Part shown: positions 8,188 to 16,492 of the stretch, piece by piece | Layout: each line of letters begins with the position of its first letter | Numbering within the stretch: the stretch's first letter is position 1 | NCBI RefSeq assembly: GCF_017811155.1 | Contig: NZ_JACVCV010000014.1 | Coordinates: forward strand, 1 to 64,000 | Source of the DNA: Lunatimonas salinarum | GTDB lineage: Bacteria; Bacteroidota; Bacteroidia; Cytophagales; Cyclobacteriaceae | Direction of reading: 5' to 3' | DNA: 64,000 nucleotides | Notes under the pieces: model-generated | What the model saw: only the letters and a program-made list of their open reading frames with translations | What the model was told of the DNA's origin: nothing | The model's database searches: none | Made by a program: the position numbers and the translations under genes

Positions 8188-9519
8188 ATGTCGATTTTTG
8201 CCTTTGTATTGTTGGCATTAGCCTTCATACTTGTTGCCATCATCCGCTTTAAGATCCACCCCTTTCTTGCGCTATTCGTTGGCGCGATCCTATACGGTCT
8301 CATCAATGGCATGTCCACCGATCTGATCATCAAATCGATCTCTGATGGGTTTGGTGGGGTGTTGGGGAGGATTGGGTTGCTGATTCTGTTTGGGGTGATC
8401 ATTGGCACATTTTTGGAAAAGACAGGAGGGGCATTTGTCATCGCCCAACAGGTGCTGAATTGGATCGGGAAGAAGTTTGTGATGCTCGGCATGATGATTA
8501 CCGGGTATATATTATCCATTCCGGTTTTTGGCGATAGCGCCTTTATCATGCTGAATCCCATCAACAAATCGCTGTCCTTTAAAGGAAAACTTCCATTTTT
8601 GGCGACCACGGTTGCACTTACCTTGGGAATTACAGCTACCCACTCGTTAGTACCTCCGACACCAGGCCCCATCGCAGCAGCCGGTATATTGGGGGCGGAT
8701 TTAGGGATGATTATCTTTTATGGGTTGATCGTCAGTGCGATCGGACTGGTTCCCTGTTACTTTTACTGCAAGTATTTTCTTCCTAGGTATCACTTGGAGC
8801 CCGTTTTCGCCCAAGTGGCGGAACAGGAGTCTAAGAAGAAATTCCCCAGTCTTGGCAAGTCCTTTATGCCCGTGATGATCCCTCTTACCTTAATTGTGTT
8901 GGCCTCCATCGCTGCGTACCCCACGCGTCCGTTTGGCGAGGAAAATTTGTTCACCCTGTTTATCTTGTTTGCAGGTAATCCCATCATTGCACTACTGATT
9001 GGCGTCTTGTTATCCTTTACGCTTCCGGAAAAGTTTGATGTGCAGTTACTTTCTGCATCGGGCTGGTTCGGTGAGGCCTTGTTGATAGCTTCGCCGGTGA
9101 TTTTGATTACCGGTGCCGGGGGGGTATTTGGAAAGATGCTGGAGAATTCCGGCATCGCGGACCAGGTGGGCGCCACGCTGCTTAGCGGAAATTACAGCTT
9201 GTTGCTCCCTTTCCTGATGGGGTTTTCTTTAAAGTCTGCGCAGGGTTCCTCTACAGTAGCACTGGTTACCACTGCGTCGATCATGGTGCCGCTTATGGCA
9301 ACTTTAGGATTGGAGAGCGAGCACATGAAGGTGCTTACGGTGCTATCCATCGGTGCGGGCGCTATCGCGGTTTCTCATGCAAACGATAGTTTCTTCTGGG
9401 CAATGACCCAACTTACCGGTATGGATATCAAAAAGGGCTATATTTCCCATAGTGTCGGGACGGTGATTCTGTCATTTACCGCTATGGCGTTGATTTTGCT
9501 TATCGCAAACCTTTCGTAA
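8188..9519 (+). CDS. GntP-family permease
   Basis: A 443-residue polytopic membrane protein of the GntP family, H+-coupled uptake carriers for gluconate and related sugar acids or glycerate. About a dozen hydrophobic helices are visible. Family-type segments include PVFGDSAFIMLNP, ATHSLVPPTPGP and SHANDSFFWAMT, all near-invariant in GntP proteins. The ATG at 8188 is preferred over upstream starts at 8134 because it opens directly into the first helix, as usual for the family. No sugar acid kinase or dehydrogenase adjoins it; a glycerate kinase gene lies 16 kb downstream. The substrate is therefore open, with gluconate or glycerate the first candidates. Confidence 0.88.
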   Translation: MSIFAFVLLALAFILVAIIRFKIHPFLALFVGAILYGLINGMSTDLIIKSISDGFGGVLGRIGLLILFGVIIGTFLEKTGGAFVIAQQVLNWIGKKFVMLGMMITGYILSIPVFGDSAFIMLNPINKSLSFKGKLPFLATTVALTLGITATHSLVPPTPGPIAAAGILGADLGMIIFYGLIVSAIGLVPCYFYCKYFLPRYHLEPVFAQVAEQESKKKFPSLGKSFMPVMIPLTLIVLASIAAYPTRPFGEENLFTLFILFAGNPIIALLIGVLLSFTLPEKFDVQLLSASGWFGEALLIASPVILITGAGGVFGKMLENSGIADQVGATLLSGNYSLLLPFLMGFSLKSAQGSSTVALVTTASIMVPLMATLGLESEHMKVLTVLSIGAGAIAVSHANDSFFWAMTQLTGMDIKKGYISHSVGTVILSFTAMALILLIANLS

Positions 9520-9560
9520 GCGGAGAATGATTGGTTTTCTTGAAGGCTTGAGGTGGCCTG

Positions 9561-9602
9561 ATTGGTGCGGTGTCACCAATGGCGAGAGCGGGGGAGCATT
9601 GG
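9561..9602. other. Two overlapping, mutually exclusive hairpins
   Basis: ATTGGTG/CACCAAT (9561-9580) has a 6-base loop; CCAATG/CATTGG uses the right arm of the first (about 9576-9602). No T-run follows, so a classical terminator is unlikely. It lies between the GntP permease gene and the first PAS kinase gene. Confidence 0.3.
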
Positions 9603-9714
9603 AGGCATGTTTGCGTATTGATCGTGGGAAAAGTGATCACGGTATTTGAAGTAGGTTTTTATTCAGTTTGTTGTATGCTTTAAATGAAGGCGTTTACCGA
9701 AGAATCTACCGACT

Positions 9715-12009
9715 ATGAAGGACAATAGGCCGGATTTCAGCAGCTTTTTTTATTTCAACCCGTTACCATCCTGGGTGTACGAATTAGATTCCTACCGAAT
9801 CTTGGATGTAAATGAGGCGGCCATCGCACATTATGGCTATACACGTGATGAGTTTTTGAGCCTTACGATCAAGCATCTCCTTCTTGAGGCTGAAATTCCC
9901 CAATTAGTAGCTGCTCATGAAGATGTATGGGAACGTGAAGGGAATTTTTACTTCGGTGTATTTACCCATCAAAAAAAGGGCGGAGAGATTATCCGCATGA
10001 AGGTCAATGGGCACAAGGTGGATTACCTGCGAAGGGCCTGTATGATGGTGGTGTGTCAGGATGTGACCCAGGAAGAGAAACTTTTGGCCCAACTAGCCCA
10101 ATCGGAAAGGCGCTTGAAGGACCTGTCAGCCTTGGCGAAATTGGGATATTGGAAATATGATGCCGGAAAGCAACTGTTATCATGGACGGATGAGGCTTAC
10201 AGAATTTGGGGTAGGGAAAAGGGAGTTTTTAATCTGGATCTTGGAGAATTACTGCAAACTATCTATCCCGAGGACCGTGAGCTGGTAAGAGAAACCCATC
10301 GGCTTGCTCTAAAGGAACGGGAAGGGTTCCATCTTGAGTATAGGATTCTATTGCCAAATGGGGCGGTTCGCTGGGTGGATCAGATAGCTATATGGGCTAA
10401 TGGCAACGCGGATGGTCTGGTAATTGAAGGAACGGTGCAAGATATCAGTACACGAAAGCAGAACGAGCTTCAACTGGGTGAGATCACCGCAAAACTGGAG
10501 GAAAGTGAACGACGGTTCAGAATTGCTCAGGAGATTTCGCCGGATGGATTTACCATACTGCACCCGATAAAGGATGAAGATGGGACGGTGGTTGACTTTG
10601 AATGGGTTTTTCAAAACAAAGCAATCGCGGAAATTAACGGAACGAACCCAAATTCGGTGGTTGGGAAGCGACTTCTGAAACTATTTCCCATGCATAAACA
10701 TTCGCCGCTGTTTGCATCCTATGTGTCGGTGGCCACGACAGGGAAAACGGAGGTTTTTGAAGAAAGTAACCTCCGTGAATTTGTTGGGGTGCCCACTTGG
10801 CTTCGCCTAGTGATTGTGTCTATGGGGGAAGATATTGCTGTACTAACCCAAAATATTACCAAACAAAAGGAAGCCGAAGAGAGGCTACGTGAAAGTGAAG
10901 TGAAGTATAAGACAATTTTTGACATCGCATCGGTTGGAATTGCACAGGCTGATCCCAATTCCGGAGAGATTACCCTGATTAATGCCTATTACGAAACCAT
11001 CACCGGTTATTCCTTGTCGGAGCTGAATGGCATGAAGTTCAAAGAGCTTACCCATCCGGATGATCGGCAGCGGGATTGGGAGATCTACCGCAAAGCAGCC
11101 GCCGGTGAGTGTGAATATAAAAATGAAAAACGTTATGTAAAGAAAGACGGGTCGATTGTATGGGTACGACTGCACATTGCCTTCGTACGGGATGAGACGG
11201 GTAAACCGATCATTTCGGTAGCTATTTGCGAGGATATCAGTGAGCGTAAGCAATTTGAGCTTAAGTTGCAGGAATTAAATAGATCACTTGAGAAAAGAAC
11301 CCACGACCTGGAAGTGATGAATGCGGATTTAGAGCAGTTTGCGTTCATTGTCTCCCACGATCTACAGGAGCCTCTTCGGATGATTTCCAGTTTTATGGAG
11401 CAACTGAAGAAGAAATATGGAGATCAGCTGGATGAAAAGGCGCATCAATACATTGGCTTCGCCACGGATGGCGCAAAACGAATGAGGGAAATCATACTCG
11501 ACCTGCTGGAATACTCACGTGCAGGAAGGCTTGTCGATCAGGTAGAAAAGGTCGCATTGAATGAGTTGTTTGCCGATTACCAGTTACTTCGAAAGAAGTT
11601 AATTGCTGAAAATCGCGTTACACTACATATCCCCGAGTTGCCTGTTATAGCATGCTATAGGGCACCGATGACACAGACCATTCATAGCCTGCTGGATAAT
11701 GCCATAAAATACGCAAGGCCCGGTGTATCTCCGGTGATCCATGTAAGTGCAGAAGATAGTGGCTCCTTTTGGCAGATTAGCGTAGCGGACAACGGGATTG
11801 GGATAGATCGGGAGCACTTTGATAATATATTTGTTGTTTTTAAACGTCTACATCGTACAGATAAACACCAAGGAACGGGCATTGGTCTTTCAATTGCTAA
11901 AAAGCAAGTGGAGTCATGGGGAGGGAAGATATGGCTGACATCCACTCCGGGAGAAGGGTCTGTCTTTTATTTCACTATTCCCAAAGCTAAATTTGACAGG
12001 TCAATCTAA
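9715..12009 (+). CDS. Cytoplasmic multi-PAS histidine kinase
   Basis: A 764-residue histidine kinase with no transmembrane segment or signal peptide, hence a soluble sensor. Four PAS domains lie at about residues 10-125, 130-260, 265-390 and 395-520; several end in PAC-type segments such as GEITLINAYYETITGYS and the recurrent HPDDRQ. A short coiled coil leads to a HisKA domain of the HDLQEPLR type, with the phospho-accepting His at residue 548. The ATPase domain has LLDNAIKYA, DNGIGID and GTGIGLSIA. No response regulator is adjacent. The next gene starts seven bases later and has a closely similar kinase core, which suggests tandem duplication. Ligand and output are unknown. Confidence 0.9.
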   Translation: MKDNRPDFSSFFYFNPLPSWVYELDSYRILDVNEAAIAHYGYTRDEFLSLTIKHLLLEAEIPQLVAAHEDVWEREGNFYFGVFTHQKKGGEIIRMKVNGHKVDYLRRACMMVVCQDVTQEEKLLAQLAQSERRLKDLSALAKLGYWKYDAGKQLLSWTDEAYRIWGREKGVFNLDLGELLQTIYPEDRELVRETHRLALKEREGFHLEYRILLPNGAVRWVDQIAIWANGNADGLVIEGTVQDISTRKQNELQLGEITAKLEESERRFRIAQEISPDGFTILHPIKDEDGTVVDFEWVFQNKAIAEINGTNPNSVVGKRLLKLFPMHKHSPLFASYVSVATTGKTEVFEESNLREFVGVPTWLRLVIVSMGEDIAVLTQNITKQKEAEERLRESEVKYKTIFDIASVGIAQADPNSGEITLINAYYETITGYSLSELNGMKFKELTHPDDRQRDWEIYRKAAAGECEYKNEKRYVKKDGSIVWVRLHIAFVRDETGKPIISVAICEDISERKQFELKLQELNRSLEKRTHDLEVMNADLEQFAFIVSHDLQEPLRMISSFMEQLKKKYGDQLDEKAHQYIGFATDGAKRMREIILDLLEYSRAGRLVDQVEKVALNELFADYQLLRKKLIAENRVTLHIPELPVIACYRAPMTQTIHSLLDNAIKYARPGVSPVIHVSAEDSGSFWQISVADNGIGIDREHFDNIFVVFKRLHRTDKHQGTGIGLSIAKKQVESWGGKIWLTSTPGEGSVFYFTIPKAKFDRSI

Positions 12010-12016
12010 AGGCTCC

Positions 12017-14530
12017 ATGAAATATAAAAGCGTGTATTGGATCGCAGGCATGATCATCAGTGTATTATGCTGGGGAGTGGCTTTCTATGGCTGGAACTAT
12101 TCTAATCAAGTAGCGCAAAAGCAGAACGTCGAATTTGCAGAGCAGAAAATAAATGAGCTAAACGAGATCTATATCAACTTTCTGACCGCCGTCATGGAAA
12201 GTAGGGGCTATCGGTTAAATCAGAGCGAAAACCGACAGGAAAACTATCTTTCCTATCGAAATGCCACACAGAGCTTATTAAGGCGATACTCGGAGTCAGC
12301 GGAGTTTGCGCAAGATAGTGCGTTGTTTTTGCCGTTTAGTAACTTGATCCATAGAAGGCTAAACGATCTGGATGCGGAGATGGGAGGTTTAAGGGTGGAT
12401 TCTTTGACGTCACAAACGCATGGGGAAATTGAGGCGATAGACTCCGCCTTAACACTATTGCAGGAGAGACAGCAGGCCATACTGGCCTATTGGGACAATC
12501 TATCTGTGACAGCATCCGAAGATTACGACCATGACAAAGATTTAAATGATCAGTTATTCGTCATTTGGTTTTTGAGCACGGTGGTATTGGCAGTTTTTTT
12601 CATTTTTGCCCTTAGAAAGAACGTCAGGTCACAACTTCGACATGCGATAGCGGAAGAAAGGCTTGCAATCACCCAACAAAAGGAAGCAGAATTTAGCGCG
12701 GCATTTGACTACGCATCCATCGGCATGGCATTGGTGGATATAGATGGAAGATGGTTGCGGGTGAATCGAAGTTTATGTGCCCTATTGGGGTATTCAGGGG
12801 AAGAACTGACCGGCTTCACTTTTCAAGACCTCACCCATCCGGATGATTTGGCTGAAAACCTGGTTTTTTATGAAAAAATGCTGAAGGAGGAGATAGAGAC
12901 CTATCAAATGGAAAAGCGCTACATAACCAAGGCGGGGGAATACGTCTGGGTGCTACTTTCCGTATCCCTTGTATGGGAGGATCGTAAGCCGAAGTATTTC
13001 ATCGGACAGATGCAAAACATCACCAAACAGAAGGAACTTCAGAATCAATTGCTTTTTGAGAAATCAAGGTTGCAGCAGGTGATCGACGGCACCGATGCAG
13101 GTACCTGGCAATGGAATATCCAAACGGGGGAAACCATATTCAATGAAAAATGGGCCGAAATGATCGGTTATTCACTCAGTGATCTGGCACCGATTTCGAT
13201 CGAAACCTGGGGTAAGTTTGTGCATCCGGAGGATTTGGCCCAGTCGAATCAAGTATTACAGGATTACTTTGACAAGAAAAGCGAGTATTACGAATGTGCC
13301 TGCCGGATGAAGCACAAATCGGGCGATTGGATTTGGGTAATGGATCGGGGAAAAGTCATGTCTTGGACACCGGACGGAAAACCTGAGTGGATGTTTGGTT
13401 CGCATATTGAGATTACTTCCATGAAAAATCTTCAGGAATCCCTCGAGCAGGAACGCCGGAAATTCACAACCATCTTTAATTCCAGCTACCGGTTTGTTGG
13501 GTTTTTGGAGTTGGATGGAACACTGATAGAGGCAAATGAAACCGCGATGAACTTTGCGGGCTTGAAGACACAGGACGTAATCGGGAAGAAGTTTTGGGAC
13601 TGCCATTGGTGGCAGATAAGTGCACAAACACAAGCACATCTAAAAGAGGCCATCGAACGGGCGGCTAAGGGGGAAACCGTAAATTACGAGGTGGCCGTTT
13701 GGGATGTGGACAAAAAGCCTGTCACCATCTTGTTTAATCTTAAGCCCGTCCGAAATCACCATGGAGAGGTTGTGTATATTATTCCAGAGGGTACCATCAT
13801 ACAGGAGCTCATAGATTATCGAAGCAAACTGGAGACGAAAAACCAGGAGCTGGAGGGTTTTGCGGCAGTAGCTGCGCACGACCTGCGCGAGCCACTGAGG
13901 ATGATCCGGCAGTTTATGGATAGATTGTCCACAAAATATGGAGACCAACTGGATGATACCGCGAAAAAGTACATTCATTTTGCATTAGATGACTCCAAGC
14001 GGATGGGCAATCTCATCGACGAACTGCTTGCCTATGCCGAGATTGGCGGTTTTGAAGAAGCAGCGCCTGAGTGGGTGGATCTAAACGAAGTGTTTGACGA
14101 AACCCTACAGCTCGAGGCGTCCGTACTGTCGGAATCGGATGCGAAGGTGACCCGAGCAGAGCTGCCGAAGGTATGGGCAAACAAAACCGCCATGAGTTTG
14201 CTCTTTCAAAATCTGATAGGTAATGGCCTGAAATATCAGGCACCCGGTAATCAACCTTACATAGAAGTGAACAGTTCGGAAAACGAGGTTGGGTATACCT
14301 TGTCCTTTCGAGATAATGGAATTGGAATTGCGCCCGAAAACCATGCAAAGGTATTTAACCTATTTACACGTCTGCATAGGAAGGCGGAATATGCAGGTAC
14401 CGGTATGGGGCTGGCAGCTTGTAAGAAAATTATTTCTGTTTATAAGGGTACTATCTGGGTGGATTCTGACTTGGGTAAAGGTGCTGATTTTAGGGTTTTT
14501 ATTCCCAAAAGCGCCCAAATAGAACGATGA
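12017..14530 (+). CDS. Membrane PAS histidine kinase with CHASE3-like sensor
   Basis: A membrane-bound histidine kinase of 837 residues from the ATG at 12017, seven bases after the previous gene; an overlapping start at 11993 is possible but unneeded. A transmembrane helix (residues 5-27) is followed by a roughly 150-residue helical extracytoplasmic domain resembling CHASE3, a second helix near residue 190, and three PAS/PAC domains (about 225-345, 350-475 and 480-600). The HisKA box AAHDLREPLR has its His at about residue 621, and the ATPase domain has LIGNGLKYQ, DNGIGIA and GTGMGLAAC. Sequence similarity to the upstream kinase is strongest in HisKA and ATPase. Both lack a receiver domain, so they must signal to a regulator encoded elsewhere. 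Confidence 0.9.
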   Translation: MKYKSVYWIAGMIISVLCWGVAFYGWNYSNQVAQKQNVEFAEQKINELNEIYINFLTAVMESRGYRLNQSENRQENYLSYRNATQSLLRRYSESAEFAQDSALFLPFSNLIHRRLNDLDAEMGGLRVDSLTSQTHGEIEAIDSALTLLQERQQAILAYWDNLSVTASEDYDHDKDLNDQLFVIWFLSTVVLAVFFIFALRKNVRSQLRHAIAEERLAITQQKEAEFSAAFDYASIGMALVDIDGRWLRVNRSLCALLGYSGEELTGFTFQDLTHPDDLAENLVFYEKMLKEEIETYQMEKRYITKAGEYVWVLLSVSLVWEDRKPKYFIGQMQNITKQKELQNQLLFEKSRLQQVIDGTDAGTWQWNIQTGETIFNEKWAEMIGYSLSDLAPISIETWGKFVHPEDLAQSNQVLQDYFDKKSEYYECACRMKHKSGDWIWVMDRGKVMSWTPDGKPEWMFGSHIEITSMKNLQESLEQERRKFTTIFNSSYRFVGFLELDGTLIEANETAMNFAGLKTQDVIGKKFWDCHWWQISAQTQAHLKEAIERAAKGETVNYEVAVWDVDKKPVTILFNLKPVRNHHGEVVYIIPEGTIIQELIDYRSKLETKNQELEGFAAVAAHDLREPLRMIRQFMDRLSTKYGDQLDDTAKKYIHFALDDSKRMGNLIDELLAYAEIGGFEEAAPEWVDLNEVFDETLQLEASVLSESDAKVTRAELPKVWANKTAMSLLFQNLIGNGLKYQAPGNQPYIEVNSSENEVGYTLSFRDNGIGIAPENHAKVFNLFTRLHRKAEYAGTGMGLAACKKIISVYKGTIWVDSDLGKGADFRVFIPKSAQIER

Positions 14531-14593
14531 CAACATCCTGTTTTTTCGCATTGCTCCAAGTGCGTAGTTAAGGGGGGTGATTTGGTTCCCTTT

Positions 14594-15376
14594 TTATTTA
14601 GCCGTCCAGCCTCCGTCTACCGTGACCATGGATCCTACCATGTAGCTGGCAGCGTCGCTTGCCAGGAACATGGCGGCCCCCTGAATTTCTTTCAGTTCCC
14701 CCCACCGTGCCAAAGCGGTAGCTCCTACGATGAAGCTTTTGGCTTCCTCGGTATGGGCGATCGGCAGATTCATTTCTGTGAGGAAAGGTCCTGGGCAGAT
14801 GCCGTTCACATTGATGCGGAAAGGAGCCAGTTCCAGGCCCAATGCCCGCGTCATCTGTACAACGGCACCTTTGCTGGAGGTGTAGGGCGTGCGGTTCGCC
14901 AACCCCACCAAGCCCAGTGTACTGGCGAGGTTGATGATCTTGCCACTGTTTTGGGACTTCATATAGGGCGTGACAGCCTTGCAGCATAGCCAAGTTCCTG
15001 TGACGTTGATTCGCATCACCTCGTCAAACTGTTGCAATGTAAGCTCATCGATCGCCCCCCGAATATTGATGCCGGCACTGTTGATCAGGATATCGATGCG
15101 ACCAAACCTGGCGTGGGCAAATTTTGCCATGGCCGCTGTTTGTGCTTCGTCGGTTACATCCACGGAAAAGGAGTCGACCTTTACGGGGTAATTTGCCGCT
15201 ACCTGTTCGGCGGCTTTGCGGCCTTCATCGGCATTTCGGTTGGCGATCAGGATATTGGCTCCAGCAGAGGCAAGACCTTCCGCCATGGCTAAGCCTAGGC
15301 CTTTGGAGCCTCCGGTGATGATGGCGGTTTTGCCGGTCAGGTCAAACAATTTTATGCCGGGTAGTTTTTGCGTCAT
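14594..15376 (-). CDS. SDR-family oxidoreductase
   Basis: A 260-residue classical short-chain dehydrogenase. The NAD(P)-binding motif TGGSKGLG lies at residues 21-28, NSAG at 99-102, the catalytic Ser near 152 and YTSSK with Tyr165 and Lys169. The closing DGGWTAK is typical of the gluconate 5-dehydrogenase and 2-deoxy-gluconate dehydrogenase branch, so a sugar or sugar-acid substrate is plausible, though 3-oxoacyl reductases look similar. It is the last gene of a three-gene minus-strand group with a sugar-isomerase-like protein and a sugar-dehydrogenase-like cytochrome protein, which supports a role in carbohydrate oxidation. Unlike its two neighbours it has no export signal and must act in the cytoplasm. 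Confidence 0.85.
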   Translation of the reverse strand: MTQKLPGIKLFDLTGKTAIITGGSKGLGLAMAEGLASAGANILIANRNADEGRKAAEQVAANYPVKVDSFSVDVTDEAQTAAMAKFAHARFGRIDILINSAGINIRGAIDELTLQQFDEVMRINVTGTWLCCKAVTPYMKSQNSGKIINLASTLGLVGLANRTPYTSSKGAVVQMTRALGLELAPFRINVNGICPGPFLTEMNLPIAHTEEAKSFIVGATALARWGELKEIQGAAMFLASDAASYMVGSMVTVDGGWTAK

Positions 15377-15418
15377 GGGTTGTTGTTTTCTTTGGTTTCG
15401 CTACATCCTAAAGCTAAC

Positions 15419-16483
15419 TCATCCCATCCGGTATGCCAAGGAGCTTACCACATTTTTTTCTTCCAGCGCCAGCAATTCCCTAGCGGAAAGCTGACTCACT
15501 CTAGGAAGTTCCTCTCGGGATTTCTCCACCATGGCCAAGATATCTGCCAGCCTGGATGCTGATATTTGGTCACCAAATGTAGCCCAGTATCCCTTTGTGA
15601 GGCAAGGGACTACCAAGGGGTCACGGGTGATCATTTCCAAGTTAAATGTGACTTGGGGGTTGTAGCGCCTACAGATCCGGGCGATCTTTTGAAGGTCTAA
15701 TATTCCTTTTCCCAAAGGTACTTCGGACATGCTAAACCCGCTGGGATGACGGTCTACGGCCATATCTTTGATGTGGGTGCTGTATACGTAAGGCGCCAGC
15801 ATGTTTGTTGTATACATTGGATCTTCCATCAGGGCGATGCTGTTTCCAAAATCTAAGGTAACACCCACCCACTCGGAATCCAATTGGTGTAAAACGGCCA
15901 ATAGCTCTTCGCTGCGCCAGTCTTTGTGGTTTTCTACAGCCAAGCGAACGCGGTGTTTTTCCAGTAAGGGCAGGGCAAGTTGCAAGGCCTTCACTCCTCT
16001 CTCCTGGAAATTCAGGAATTCCTGGTAGCTATGCAGGGATTCGTATCTCCTCGGGCCCAAGCTAACGCATCGCAGTACCTGTACGCCGGCTTCTTTGGCA
16101 ATTTGAATTTCTTGGTCAAATTGGCCTAAATCAGCGGCATCCTTGGGCAGTGCCACGGATCCCTCCACATACATTCCGAATCCCTCACTTTCGGACCGAA
16201 GCTGCCGGGCAAAAGCATTAGTCCAGCCTCTGATACCCGTTTGTATACCACCAGCCCCTATTTGGTGGCAATGGCGTAAAAGCCCCAGCGCGTCTGTGAT
16301 AGGAGGAAATTGCTCGTCTGCGGTTTTCGATTGCCATCGGGCAGCATAGGAATGCACCACAACGCCTGTGCGATGGGTAGCAGTGATCGCAGAAAGGAGG
16401 GGCAATTGAGCAGCCAAAGCACCAAGGGTGGCTAGTCTTAGAAAGTTTCGCCGGCTAATCGGCTGGTTTAAGGAATCGGACAT
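15419..16483 (-). CDS. Tat-exported sugar phosphate isomerase/epimerase-like protein
   Basis: A 354-residue protein of the xylose isomerase-like TIM-barrel superfamily. The N-terminus carries a twin-arginine signal, SRRNFLRL, followed by an alanine/leucine-rich stretch, so it is exported folded. The barrel shows the usual metal-site neighbourhoods: VENHKDW near residue 195 (Glu), TLDFGNS (Asp), STHIKDMA (His) and FNLEMI (Glu). Such proteins convert or epimerise keto-sugars, but many exported Bacteroidota members are uncharacterised. It starts nine bases after the large cytochrome c protein gene and precedes the SDR gene by 42 bases, so the three are probably cotranscribed. Confidence 0.82.
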   Translation of the reverse strand: MSDSLNQPISRRNFLRLATLGALAAQLPLLSAITATHRTGVVVHSYAARWQSKTADEQFPPITDALGLLRHCHQIGAGGIQTGIRGWTNAFARQLRSESEGFGMYVEGSVALPKDAADLGQFDQEIQIAKEAGVQVLRCVSLGPRRYESLHSYQEFLNFQERGVKALQLALPLLEKHRVRLAVENHKDWRSEELLAVLHQLDSEWVGVTLDFGNSIALMEDPMYTTNMLAPYVYSTHIKDMAVDRHPSGFSMSEVPLGKGILDLQKIARICRRYNPQVTFNLEMITRDPLVVPCLTKGYWATFGDQISASRLADILAMVEKSREELPRVSQLSARELLALEEKNVVSSLAYRMG

Positions 16484-16492
16484 GAGCGATAG

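Noticed and set aside
7920-8672. Open frame of 250 codons on the minus strand
   Set aside because: It spans the end of the DUF3857 gene and half of the GntP permease gene in antisense; composition is low in hydrophobic order and it matches no family I know.
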